Assembly: GCA_019424245.1 (NCBI GenBank)
Contig: JAHYZV010000001.1
Span: 186,001 to 250,000, forward strand
Length of the DNA stretch: 64,000 nt
Direction: 5' to 3'
From: Clostridiales bacterium
GTDB lineage: Bacteria > Bacillota > Clostridia > Lachnospirales > Lachnospiraceae
The position numbers were made by a program, and so were the translations under genes. A model generated the notes under the pieces. The model searched no databases. It saw only the letters and a program-made list of their open reading frames with translations, and had not been told where the DNA came from. This document shows positions 34,852-43,627 of the stretch, in pieces; the first letter of the stretch is position 1, and each line of letters opens with the position of its first letter.

Positions 34852-36906
34852 TTATTTATCCTCCCAGCGAAGCTCTATAACATCACCATCATTAAGTGGC
34901 GATGAATAATCAGCATCATTTCCGTTATGTAAGAATACAAGATTTCCCCTTACCATTGTAAGATCAAATGGATAGAACTGGAACAGGTCTACAACTATAT
35001 AATCAGGCTTGCCTGATAAAACAACGCTCTGACCATTAACCGTAATAGTTATATCCAGCGGTTGTATAACTGGTTCTTCTGCTACCTTATCATCAGTTTT
35101 TTCTGATTCCTGCAGCTTTTCTGATGCCATAATATTCTCATTATATTCCTCTAATGAAGAAGTTCTTACCGTAAAGTTCTCATATACTTTAGTATTCTTA
35201 TCTGCTGGCTCATTATTAACAGTTACATTGAGTGTCTTATAATCCAAGTCAAGAAACTCAAAAAGCTGTGCAACTGTATAGAAGTTCTCCATACGGATTT
35301 TGTCGCCGTCATTAATATCATAGAACTCTGACTTTAATTCTCCATTAACATATGCAAATCTTGGGCAGACTATAGTTTTATCATTTACTATAAATGTTAT
35401 CTGGGAATTAAACTCTTCAAGCTGTCCTATTGTTATGCTTGCAGGTTCTCCCACTGTAGATTCCGTTACAACTATTATATCATTCTGTTCAATCGGAGTA
35501 TGAAGATTAGCCGGTCTTCCATTAAGCGTAACAACTGCGCCTTCCCCGGCACTTCCCCTTACAAGTCTTGACTTTCCATTAACAGTAAAGTTAATCTCTG
35601 CCCCTCTTCTTGGGAAAAGCTTTTCATTAGGGAAGCCAATCTGCATGACAGCATCTACAACTGTAAGATTACTTGTATCATAGAGCTTTATTCGTTCTTT
35701 ATTAACAGTAACAAATACAAAATTGTTCTTTTGCGTATAATAATTAGTGCATATACCGACAGGCGTTACATATAATGAATCCTTCTTGAAATTGTCAACC
35801 TGAAAATCAACTGCAGTTAGAACCTCTTCACCTCTTACCGCAACTCTCTGGTGCGGTATTCCAAGACAATCGGCAACTCTTTCTGTATAACCTGGTATCT
35901 TGCCACCACCGCCAACAACAAACACAGCATTTACAGGCTTACCGCCATTAAGCTCAATAATCTTTTCCGCAACATCCTTTGCCATCGCATTCACAACATC
36001 AGCTGCTGCATTTCTTATTTCAAGTGCATCTACCTTCTGCGTAATACCCATGATATCTTTAAATGTTACAAGTCCTTTTTTCTTAGTACTTGCAGACATT
36101 TTAATCTTTTCAGCAGTATTAAAATCAACAAGGTAAGTTTTTGCGATACACTCTGTTATCTCATCACCTGCGCAAGGTATCATGCCATAAGCAATTATAC
36201 AGCCATCCTTTGTAAGACAGATATCTGATGTTCCTGCACCTACATCAACAAGCCCTATGTTAAGGAGCCTGTACTGCTCAGGAATTGCTATATTCATGGC
36301 TGCTATAGGCTCTAATGTAAGACTTGCAACATTAAGTCCGGCATATTCAACAGCTTCATAAAGTCCATCAACTACCTCTTCCGGCAAAAATGTAGCAATA
36401 AGTTCAACTGAAATCTTAGAAGCCTTATGTCCCTCAAGATTATTAATATCATAACCGTTAAGCTGATATCTTATAGGGGTGTTTCCGACACAATAAAATC
36501 TTGCTTTATCTTCTTTTTCGTTAATCTTATTATGTGCATTCTCAACTGCCAGAAGATTAAGTGAATAGATATGTTCCTGTGTAACCCGTGTTTCTTCTTC
36601 AAATTCATACTCAGCAGACGAATTAACAGTTTTAAGAACTCGTCCGGCAGCAGCAATGCATACATCTGAAAGTTCCCTTTCTAGCTGATTCTCAAGAGAA
36701 TTCTTAACTTTTCTGATTGTATCGCCAACTTTATAGATATCATGAATCTGACCATCAAGCATTGCTCTGGTTTCATGCTTCTGCTCAGCCATTGCAATAA
36801 CCTTAAAACGATTCCTTTCCATGTATCCCACAACACCGACAATACTTCTTGTTCCTATATCAAGACCAAAAACAAGGGTCTCATTTCTTGACTGTGTATT
36901 ATCCAT
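34852..36906 (-). CDS. FtsA-like actin-fold protein with repeated C-terminal modules
   Basis: 684 residues, far longer than FtsA (about 420). The N-terminal half (1-360) is an FtsA/PilM actin-like ATPase: phosphate loops FGLDIGTRSIVG (13-24) and NIGLVDVGAGTSDICL, and the adenosine motif FVVGGGGKIPGYTERV (329-344). Residues 397-684 are unlike FtsA and contain about three units rich in short strands. Each has the pattern V-x-V-N-G/D-K...V-N-G...P-I/L...G-D-x-I; seen at 437-480, 502-539 and 618-682. No membrane-targeting amphipathic helix is obvious at the C-terminus. GAGG precedes ATG 36906. It is upstream of the YycJ-type gene and downstream of coaE. Function is an inference: a cell-shape or division scaffold. 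Confidence 0.8.
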   Translation of the reverse strand: MDNTQSRNETLVFGLDIGTRSIVGVVGYMERNRFKVIAMAEQKHETRAMLDGQIHDIYKVGDTIRKVKNSLENQLERELSDVCIAAAGRVLKTVNSSAEYEFEEETRVTQEHIYSLNLLAVENAHNKINEKEDKARFYCVGNTPIRYQLNGYDINNLEGHKASKISVELIATFLPEEVVDGLYEAVEYAGLNVASLTLEPIAAMNIAIPEQYRLLNIGLVDVGAGTSDICLTKDGCIIAYGMIPCAGDEITECIAKTYLVDFNTAEKIKMSASTKKKGLVTFKDIMGITQKVDALEIRNAAADVVNAMAKDVAEKIIELNGGKPVNAVFVVGGGGKIPGYTERVADCLGIPHQRVAVRGEEVLTAVDFQVDNFKKDSLYVTPVGICTNYYTQKNNFVFVTVNKERIKLYDTSNLTVVDAVMQIGFPNEKLFPRRGAEINFTVNGKSRLVRGSAGEGAVVTLNGRPANLHTPIEQNDIIVVTESTVGEPASITIGQLEEFNSQITFIVNDKTIVCPRFAYVNGELKSEFYDINDGDKIRMENFYTVAQLFEFLDLDYKTLNVTVNNEPADKNTKVYENFTVRTSSLEEYNENIMASEKLQESEKTDDKVAEEPVIQPLDITITVNGQSVVLSGKPDYIVVDLFQFYPFDLTMVRGNLVFLHNGNDADYSSPLNDGDVIELRWEDK

Positions 36907-36943
36907 ACCATACCTCTAGAATAAACAAATTATGTATAATGTA

Positions 36944-37534
36944 TCATATTCCAAGTATAATCTCAAGCTGGGCGCGTGTTTTTTCAATATCTGCGCCATT
37001 ATTAATCACTTTATCTGCATGCTTTCTGAACTCAGCATCAGATAGCTGACTTTTAAATATGTCTGATATCTTTTCATCAGAATAGCCTCTTGAAGCAGCA
37101 AGTCTTTTTCTTCTCTCATCTTCCGAAACATATATATACCATATCTCATCCATGAATATATCATAGTGATCTTCAATAAGCAGTGCCGCCTCAACAAAAC
37201 AGTAATCAACATCACCTGCTATCTTATGATTATTAATCTGATTAATAATCTCTTGTTTTACAAGAGGATGAATTATGCTGTTAAGAACGATTCTCTTATT
37301 AGGGTTCTTAAATATAATATCTGCGAGAAGAGGTCTGTTTATCTCTCCATCTTCTCCTACAATCTGCTCCCCGAATATATCAACGACCTTTTTAAATCCA
37401 ATATTACCTGAGTGGTATATATTTCTTGCAACAAGGTCTGCCTGTATAATGTCGCAGGAACACATTTCTTTAAGGAGTGCAAGAACAGAAGATTTTCCTG
37501 CTCCTACACCACCTGTGATTCCAATAACTTTCAT
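36944..37534 (-). CDS. coaE: Dephospho-CoA kinase
   Basis: Last enzyme of coenzyme A synthesis: phosphorylates dephospho-CoA, the product of CoaD (1532-2017). The P-loop is IGITGGVGAGKSSVL (residues 4-18), followed by the conserved IIQADLVAR. 196 residues. The ATG shares one base with the polA stop (TAATG), and GGAGG lies seven bases upstream, so polA-coaE is translationally coupled, as in many Firmicutes. Confidence 0.97.
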   Translation of the reverse strand: MKVIGITGGVGAGKSSVLALLKEMCSCDIIQADLVARNIYHSGNIGFKKVVDIFGEQIVGEDGEINRPLLADIIFKNPNKRIVLNSIIHPLVKQEIINQINNHKIAGDVDYCFVEAALLIEDHYDIFMDEIWYIYVSEDERRKRLAASRGYSDEKISDIFKSQLSDAEFRKHADKVINNGADIEKTRAQLEIILGI

Positions 37535-40218
37535 TAGTGTGCCTCCAGCCAGTCTTTTCCTTCCTTTAAATCTACCTCAAGAGGAACTTTAAGGCTTACT
37601 GCATTCTTCATTCCATCAAGCATAATCTGCTTTACAGTTTCAACCTCATCCTCTGCCGTCTCAACAAGAAGCTCATCATGAACCTGCAATATAAGTCTTG
37701 ACCTGAGATTATGCTCCTTAAGTGCATTATATACATTAATCATTGCCAGCTTTATAATATCAGCTGCAGTTCCCTGAATCGGTGCATTCATGGCAACTCT
37801 CTCTCCAAAAGAACGCTGCATGAAATTAGAAGATTTAATCTCTGGAATTTCTCTTCTTCTATTGTACATTGTAAGTGAATATCCTTTTTCTTTGGCATCA
37901 CTTACGAGTCCGTCAATAAATGTCTTGATAGTCGGATAGCTTGCAAAATATCTTTCAATATACTCTTTAGCTTCTCTTCTTGAAATACTAAGATCCTGAC
38001 TTAATCCAAATGAACTCATTCCATAGATAATGCCGAAATTAACTGCCTTGGCATTTCTTCTCTGTTCATCAGTAACCTCATCGAGCGGTACGCCAAAGAC
38101 CTGTGCCGCCGTTGCTCTGTGGATATCTGCTGATGAATTATACGCCTCAATGAGCTTCTCATCCCCTGACATATGAGCAAGAATTCTTAACTCTATCTGA
38201 GAGTAGTCGGCATCCAAGAATACAAAGCCATTCTTTGGAACAAATACCTTTCTTATAGCCTTACCCATCTCCATTCTTATAGGAATATTCTGAAGATTAG
38301 GCTCTGTACTGCTTATTCTTCCAGTAGCAGTTATTGTCTGGTTAAATGTACCATGAATTCTTCCATCTTCTGCTATATACTGTGTAAGTCCGTCAGCATA
38401 AGTTGATTTAAGCTTTGCTAACTGTCTGTATTCAAGAATCTTACTTACAACCGGATAATCAGGTGCAAGCTTTTCAAGTACGTCTGCAGCTGTTGAATAG
38501 CCACTCTTTGTCTTCTTTCCATTAGGCATTCCAAGCTTTTCAAAAAGTATTACACCAAGCTGCTTCGGTGAATTGATATTGAACTCTTCGCCTGCTGCTT
38601 CATATATCTCTTTCTCAAGAACCAAAATCTTAGTACCAAGTACCTTTGAATAATCAACAAGTGCCTGTTTATCAACACTTATACCCTGCTGCTGCATTTC
38701 AAAAAGAACAAATATAAGAGGCATTTCTATAGTTTCAAAAAGCTCATACATATTCTCTCTCTTTAACTGTTCTGTAATTTTATCAGCACATTTGTAATAA
38801 GCATATGATGAAAGACATGCATACTTAATAAGATTATCTTCTGATTCATTTACTGCCTTCTTAAATGACAATTTACCCAGGAGTTCTGTTTTCGAAGGAA
38901 ATGTTAATGATAAAAACTCTCTTCCAAGACTTTCATAATCATAACTTTCATTACTTGGATGAAGCAGATATGCCGCAATTGCAGTATCAATAAATGCTTT
39001 TTCTGAAACAAGCGGATAGCCATTTATCTTGTCTTTTTCAAATATATCAAGGTAATCTTTAATATTGGCAGATGCTATATTTCTGTTGGAAGCCGCTCTT
39101 ACAACATCTGACAGACGGTCTGCAAGATAGCTCTCTGTAACAAAGCCTGATACCGGAATATAATATATTTCTGTATCTGATAGTGTTATTCCAACTGCAG
39201 TGAGTTCACTTTCTCTTACAATAGAAAGTCCGATTTTTTCAATTCCGCCTGCTATATCCACCGCTTTGTTAAATACATTTTCAACCTCAGCAAAATCAGA
39301 TATTTTCTTGAAATATTCATAACATTCAGGGTCTTTAGCAATTATATCTGTATTTTCAAACTTCTTTAACATATTTTTAAAATTATATTTCTTAAAAAGT
39401 TCATATGAATTCTCATTAAAGAAATCACCTGCTTTAGAATCTTCAACTTTATAATCAATCGGAACATCAATTTTAATCTCTGACAAGAATCTGCTCATCT
39501 TAATCTGCTCAACATTCTCAGTTATTGATGTTTTAGCTTTAGGCGGCTTCAACTCCTCTAGATGTTCAAAAACATTATCAAGACTATGATATTTCTGAAT
39601 AATAGCCGACGCTGTCTTAGGTCCAACTCCAGGTGCTCCCGGTATATTATCAGATGTATCGCCCATAAGGGCTTTAACATCTATAAATTCATGAGGAGTA
39701 ACTCCATACAGATTAAATACATCTGATGGATAATAATCTTCAACCTCTGTTACACCTTTCTTTGTCTTTGGTATTCTTATCTTAATATGCTCATCTGCCA
39801 GCTGAAGCAAGTCTCTGTCACCTGAAACAATTGATACATCTATTCCTTTAGCAGCACTTTCCTTCGCAATTGTACCTAGAATATCATCAGCTTCGTATCC
39901 CTCCTGCTCGACAACTGTAATATTCATTGCTTTAAGCAGCTCCTTCATAAGAGGAACCTGCTGCTTTAGTTCTGGCTGCATAGGCTTTCTTGTTCCTTTA
40001 TATCCATCAAATGCCTTATGTCTGAATGTCGGTGCAGATAAATCAAATGCAACCGTAATATAGTCAGGCTTTTCTTCATCAAGAAATTTAAATAAAATAT
40101 TAAGAAAGCCATACATGGCATTGGTATGTATGCCTTCTGCATTAGTAAGGTCAGGAACTCCGTAAAATGCCCTATTTAATATGCTGTGTCCATCTATTAA
40201 TATAAGTTTTTCACCCAT
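37534..40218 (-). CDS. polA: DNA polymerase I, proofreading-deficient
   Basis: 894 residues: an N-terminal 5' nuclease (1-290, with EGYEADDILGTIAK and GDTSDNIPGAPGVG), a middle 3'-5' exonuclease-like region (about 310-480), and the C-terminal polymerase. Polymerase motif A is DADYSQIELRILAHMSG, motif B is RRNAKAVNFGIIYGMSSFG and motif C is VHDELLVE. The exonuclease region lacks the D-x-E catalytic pair (it reads IGLSIVRES), so proofreading is probably lost, as in Bacillus-type enzymes. It works in Okazaki-fragment processing and repair. The start has GGGAG upstream. Confidence 0.97.
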   Translation of the reverse strand: MGEKLILIDGHSILNRAFYGVPDLTNAEGIHTNAMYGFLNILFKFLDEEKPDYITVAFDLSAPTFRHKAFDGYKGTRKPMQPELKQQVPLMKELLKAMNITVVEQEGYEADDILGTIAKESAAKGIDVSIVSGDRDLLQLADEHIKIRIPKTKKGVTEVEDYYPSDVFNLYGVTPHEFIDVKALMGDTSDNIPGAPGVGPKTASAIIQKYHSLDNVFEHLEELKPPKAKTSITENVEQIKMSRFLSEIKIDVPIDYKVEDSKAGDFFNENSYELFKKYNFKNMLKKFENTDIIAKDPECYEYFKKISDFAEVENVFNKAVDIAGGIEKIGLSIVRESELTAVGITLSDTEIYYIPVSGFVTESYLADRLSDVVRAASNRNIASANIKDYLDIFEKDKINGYPLVSEKAFIDTAIAAYLLHPSNESYDYESLGREFLSLTFPSKTELLGKLSFKKAVNESEDNLIKYACLSSYAYYKCADKITEQLKRENMYELFETIEMPLIFVLFEMQQQGISVDKQALVDYSKVLGTKILVLEKEIYEAAGEEFNINSPKQLGVILFEKLGMPNGKKTKSGYSTAADVLEKLAPDYPVVSKILEYRQLAKLKSTYADGLTQYIAEDGRIHGTFNQTITATGRISSTEPNLQNIPIRMEMGKAIRKVFVPKNGFVFLDADYSQIELRILAHMSGDEKLIEAYNSSADIHRATAAQVFGVPLDEVTDEQRRNAKAVNFGIIYGMSSFGLSQDLSISRREAKEYIERYFASYPTIKTFIDGLVSDAKEKGYSLTMYNRRREIPEIKSSNFMQRSFGERVAMNAPIQGTAADIIKLAMINVYNALKEHNLRSRLILQVHDELLVETAEDEVETVKQIMLDGMKNAVSLKVPLEVDLKEGKDWLEAH

Positions 40219-40233
40219 AACAATCTCCCATCT

Positions 40234-40602
40234 TTAAAAGAATTTAATAATGATAAGAAGCAATGCTGTAAGAACCATAACTGTAGAAACAAAAATATAT
40301 CTTACCCTGGTAAAATGAGTCCATTGTCTTAAAAACAAACATTTAGCCTCACTGTCCTTAAGTTTCTGCTCAACCAGCCCTGTAAAATCAAATGCATCTA
40401 AATATGCACTATATCTGCTGTTCTCTGTTCTTTTCTCATTATCATCTTCTAATCCATATAAAATTATATAATATATCTCCATCTCTTCACGACAGTCTGC
40501 ACAGTTAAGAATATGATTGGTAAATGCTTCTTCATCTTTAAGTGACAGATTGCCATGTTCAAAGCTTTCTATCCTGCTCTGGATTTCCTTACAGTTATCC
40601 AT
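40234..40602 (-). CDS. Zinc-finger anti-sigma-factor-like membrane protein
   Basis: A 122-residue protein from ATG 40602, which has GGAGG five bases upstream. The N-terminal ZAS motif is H-x3-C-x2-C (HILNCADCREEMEIYY), as in zf-HC2 anti-sigma factors. A hydrophilic linker and one C-terminal membrane segment (IFVSTVMVLTALLLIIIKFF) follow; the C-terminus lies at the membrane. No ECF sigma factor gene is adjacent, so it is an orphan; its partner is unknown. It lies 15 bases before polA and may be co-transcribed with it. Confidence 0.75.
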   Translation of the reverse strand: MDNCKEIQSRIESFEHGNLSLKDEEAFTNHILNCADCREEMEIYYIILYGLEDDNEKRTENSRYSAYLDAFDFTGLVEQKLKDSEAKCLFLRQWTHFTRVRYIFVSTVMVLTALLLIIIKFF

Positions 40603-40674
40603 AAACGCCTCCATAAAAGGATTATAATACAATAATAAAATAATATTCGAAATTTATTATGTACGCAAGTATTC

Positions 40675-40703
40675 TTTACTTGATTTTTAAGATTTATTAT
40701 GAT
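40675..40703 (+). promoter_or_regulatory. Predicted promoter of tRNA-Leu
   Basis: TTTACT (40675-40680) and TATGAT (40698-40703, five of six) with a 17-base spacer, 17 bases before the mature tRNA. Confidence 0.65.
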
Positions 40704-40719
40704 AAACTATCAAAGTCGC

Positions 40720-40802
40720 GCAGGTGTGGCGGAATGGCAGACGCAGCAGACTCAAAATCTGCCGGTGGTAACATCGTGCGGGTTCAAGTCCCGCCACCTG
40801 CA
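40720..40802 (+). tRNA. tRNA-Leu (anticodon CAA)
   Basis: An 83-base tRNA with acceptor GCAGGTG/CACCTGC, a long class II variable arm typical of Leu and Ser, and T-loop GGTTCAAGTCCC. The seven-base anticodon loop CTCAAAA gives anticodon CAA at 40753-40755, which reads UUG. The 3' CCA is not encoded (the sequence continues ATTAAAA), so it must be added. It stands alone between an anti-sigma-like gene and glgA, on the opposite strand to both. Confidence 0.95.
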
Positions 40803-40804
40803 TT

Positions 40805-40843
40805 AAAAAAGGAAGTTGCTTTTATCGCAGCTTCCTTTTTCTT
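40805..40843. terminator. Terminator for tRNA-Leu and glgA
   Basis: GGAAGTTGC pairs with GCAGCTTCC (one G-U), flanked by A-run and T-run. It works for the plus-strand tRNA and in reverse for glgA, which ends at 40883. Confidence 0.88.
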
Positions 40844-40882
40844 TTATAGAAAATCACCGTTAAATACAAAACTGTCACTTAA

Positions 40883-42319
40883 TTAAAGGGAATTATAAAG
40901 TTCTTCATACTTTCTAGCTGAACTGTTCCATGAGAAGTCTGTCTTCATTCCCCTGTCAACAATCTTATTCCACTCTCTCTTATGATTGTAATATACATCC
41001 TTAGCATAATTAACAATACCAAGCATCTCGTGTGCATTATAATTAGCAAAAGAAAATCCTGTTCCCTTACCTTCATATTCGTTATATGGTTCTACAGTAT
41101 CCTTAAGGCCACCTGTTTCTCTTACTATAGGAACTGTTCCATATCTAAGGCTCATTAGCTGTGAAAGACCGCAAGGTTCGAATAATGACGGCATAAGAAA
41201 TGCATCACAGGCTGCATATACCTTATGTGACATATCTTCTGAATAATATATATTAGCTGATACTCTGTCATTATATTTCCAGTCATAATGTCTGAACATA
41301 TTCTCATATCTCTCTTCACCGGTACCAAGAACAACAAACTGTACATCTTCTGCACAAAGCTGATCCATAACATATGCTACAAGATCAAGTCCCTTCTGAT
41401 CTGTAAGTCTCGATACAAGCCCAATCATAAACTTACCCTTATCCTCTGTGAGTCCAAGTTCCTTCTGAAGTGCAACCTTGTTCTTCCACTTTTCTTTTCT
41501 AAAGGTTACCTGATTATAGTTGTTGTAAATTCTCTTATCTGTCTCTGGGTTATATTCATCATAATCAATACCATTAACAATACCAGATAAAACATTAGAT
41601 CTTGCTCTCATAAGGCCATCAAGATTCTCACCATAAAACGGTGTCTTTATCTCTTCTGCATAAGTTTCACTTACAGTTGTAACCCTGTCAGCATATACAA
41701 TACCACCTTTTAAGTAATTAGCATCATCATAGGCTTCAAGCTTATCTGATGTAAAATATTCATCTGGAAGTCCTGTAATATCCTTAACTTTCTTAAGATC
41801 CCATATGCCCTGGAACTTAAGATTATGTATAGTCATAATAGACTTGATACCCTGATAAAACTCTCCCTGAGAGAATCTTTCCTTAAGATATACAGGAATA
41901 AGACCTGTCTGCCAGTCATTACAATGAATTATGTCTGGTCTGAAGCCAAGCACAGGAAGAGCTGAAAGTGCAGCCTTGCTAAAGAATGCAAACTTCTCAA
42001 TATCCTCATGAATCCAGCTGTATGGCTTATTACCACCAAAATAGAATTCATTATCAATAAAGTAAAATGTTACACCATTCCACTCTAATTCAAAAACACC
42101 TACATACTGTGTTCTCCATGCAAGATCTATGTAAAAATGTGTCTTATAAACCATCTTTTCACGATACTCCCAAGGTATACATGTATACTTAGGTATCATT
42201 ACCCTTACATCAAACTTAGTCTTGTCAAAATACTTAGGAAGTGAACCTGCAACGTCAGCAAGTCCGCCTGTCTTAATAAATGGTACAGCTTCTGATGCAA
42301 TCAACAATACATTTTTCAT
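40883..42319 (-). CDS. glgA: Glycogen (starch) synthase
   Basis: ADP-glucose-dependent glucosyltransferase (GT5) extending alpha-1,4-glucan. The N-terminal FIKTGGLADVAGSLPK holds the KTGGL motif that binds ADP-glucose. HCNDWQTGLIPVYLKE and the C-terminal PSLFEPCGLSQLMSLRYGTVP are conserved, as is the helical tail. 478 residues. GAGG precedes ATG 42319. It stands alone here, without glgB, glgC, glgD or glgP, so the rest of the glycogen pathway is elsewhere. Confidence 0.96.
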   Translation of the reverse strand: MKNVLLIASEAVPFIKTGGLADVAGSLPKYFDKTKFDVRVMIPKYTCIPWEYREKMVYKTHFYIDLAWRTQYVGVFELEWNGVTFYFIDNEFYFGGNKPYSWIHEDIEKFAFFSKAALSALPVLGFRPDIIHCNDWQTGLIPVYLKERFSQGEFYQGIKSIMTIHNLKFQGIWDLKKVKDITGLPDEYFTSDKLEAYDDANYLKGGIVYADRVTTVSETYAEEIKTPFYGENLDGLMRARSNVLSGIVNGIDYDEYNPETDKRIYNNYNQVTFRKEKWKNKVALQKELGLTEDKGKFMIGLVSRLTDQKGLDLVAYVMDQLCAEDVQFVVLGTGEERYENMFRHYDWKYNDRVSANIYYSEDMSHKVYAACDAFLMPSLFEPCGLSQLMSLRYGTVPIVRETGGLKDTVEPYNEYEGKGTGFSFANYNAHEMLGIVNYAKDVYYNHKREWNKIVDRGMKTDFSWNSSARKYEELYNSL

Positions 42320-42372
42320 ACATTAGTCCTCATTTCTTCTTAATTATAATCCCATACTCTTCATGCATTTAT

Positions 42373-42406
42373 AAAAAAATAAGTGCAGTCCTTGTAAAAC
42401 TGCACT
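42373..42406 (-). terminator. Terminator after the NlpC/P60 gene
   Basis: Stem AGTGCAGT with its complement, nine-base loop, then TATTTTTTT in the transcript, 24 bases after the NlpC/P60 stop. Confidence 0.9.
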
Positions 42407-42430
42407 CATTATATCACATATATTATAATA

Positions 42431-43486
42431 TTACCAGTAACGTCTTATAGCAATTACACTCATACCTATTGAATTAACACCAACAAGCCTTACTGAACCG
42501 CCTGGAACATTAGCATGAATCATCTGTCCCCCACCTACATATAATCCAACATGTCCCGGATAACATATAACATCGCCAGGCTGTGCATTGGCAAGTCCGT
42601 TAACCGCTGTACCACCATATGCCTGGGCACTTGATGATCTTGAAATACTAATTCCATACTGTCTGAACAGATAAGAAGTAAATCCTGAGCAGTCAAAACC
42701 TGATGGTGAACTTCCACCGCTTACATATGGAACTCCAAGAAGTGAATATGCAAGTGAAACAACACCACTTGCTACAGATGAATCACCCTTTGCCGGTGTA
42801 ACTGTTGTATTAATCTGCTGGTTCTGTTTCGCCGCTGCTGCCTGACGTTCCTGTTCTCTCTTAGCCGCAACTTCTGCCGCTTTCTTAACAGCTGATTCAA
42901 GCTGGCTGTTTACATCATCAGCCTTAGCCTGTGTTTCCTGAATAGTACTATAAAGCAATGCCTGCTTCTCAGTAAGCTGTGTCTGCGCTTCATCAAGTTC
43001 CTGCTTATCACTTTCAAGTTTTTCCTTGAGTTCCTTGATTTCACTAGCTGTCTGAGCCATTTCATCAAGCTTGTTTCTGTCATAATTATAAACTTCCTGC
43101 ATATACACTGCTTTATTAAGCATTGTACTCATGTCTGATGAAGTAAGGAAAACTTCAGCTAATGATACAGACTGGTCTTCATACATATACTTGATACGAA
43201 GCTTCATATCCTCATATTGCGCTGACTGAATCTTCTCTGCCTCTTCAAGTTTTACATTAGCTGCATCTATTTCATCAGATTTATTAGCCATCTTAAGTTC
43301 CAGATCATCCATCTGTTGTAACAGATAAGCCCACTGATCCTGAAGATTATCCAATTCCTGTTGTGTCTGTTGCTTCTGCTGCTTTAACTTATCAACGTCA
43401 TCTGCAAATACAGCAAATACTGTGGATACAGTTAATGTAGATGATAATAACACGGCTGCAAAACCTTTAAATATTCTCTTACGCAT
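42431..43486 (-). CDS. NlpC/P60 family peptidoglycan hydrolase with coiled coil
   Basis: A 351-residue secreted protein from ATG 43486 (GAGG six bases upstream). It has a signal peptide (KRIFKGFAAVLLSSTLTVST, cleavage near VFA), a long coiled coil (about 30-200) rich in KQQ and QQ, and a Gln-rich linker. The C-terminal NlpC/P60 endopeptidase (about 240-351) has the catalytic Cys in GFDCSGFTSYLF and the His in PGHVGLYVGG. It probably cuts stem peptides at the septum, like the PcsB/CwlO group. It has a strong sigma-A promoter and a 38-base inverted repeat next to it. No adjacent ftsEX. Confidence 0.92.
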   Translation of the reverse strand: MRKRIFKGFAAVLLSSTLTVSTVFAVFADDVDKLKQQKQQTQQELDNLQDQWAYLLQQMDDLELKMANKSDEIDAANVKLEEAEKIQSAQYEDMKLRIKYMYEDQSVSLAEVFLTSSDMSTMLNKAVYMQEVYNYDRNKLDEMAQTASEIKELKEKLESDKQELDEAQTQLTEKQALLYSTIQETQAKADDVNSQLESAVKKAAEVAAKREQERQAAAAKQNQQINTTVTPAKGDSSVASGVVSLAYSLLGVPYVSGGSSPSGFDCSGFTSYLFRQYGISISRSSSAQAYGGTAVNGLANAQPGDVICYPGHVGLYVGGGQMIHANVPGGSVRLVGVNSIGMSVIAIRRYW

Positions 43487-43509
43487 ATATAACCTCAACT
43501 AAAATAATT

Positions 43510-43547
43510 ATTACAAAATTGTTAAAAATCGTTTACGATTTTGTAAT
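43510..43547. promoter_or_regulatory. Inverted repeat downstream of the NlpC/P60 -10 box
   Basis: ATTACAAAAT at 43510-43519 and its complement at 43538-43547 are ten-base perfect arms, with a second nested hairpin (AAAATCG-TTTA-CGATTTT) between them. The repeat touches the -10 box, so it can act as operator or as a 5' leader stem. Confidence 0.55.
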
Positions 43548-43574
43548 TATAATATAAACGCTGCTATTTATCAA
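43546..43574 (-). promoter_or_regulatory. Sigma-A promoter of the NlpC/P60 gene
   Basis: TTGATA (43569-43574, five of six) and TATAAT (43546-43551, exact) with a 17-base spacer, 59 bases upstream of the start. Confidence 0.88.
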
Positions 43575-43627
43575 GGCTTTACAATTAAATATACATGAAA
43601 AATATGTGAACATTTTTATATTAAATA

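Noticed and set aside
40659..40886. Open frame of 75 codons on the plus strand
   Set aside because: It runs straight through tRNA-Leu and its terminator; the peptide is a typical shadow of a tRNA gene.
42320..42372. Possible glgA promoter (TATAAT in the leader)
   Set aside because: The -10 box is good, but no acceptable -35 at 16-18 bases was found, so it is not listed.
43575..43627. AT-rich hairpin after spo0A as terminator
   Set aside because: The stem is only A/T with one G-U and no clear T-run, so support is too weak.
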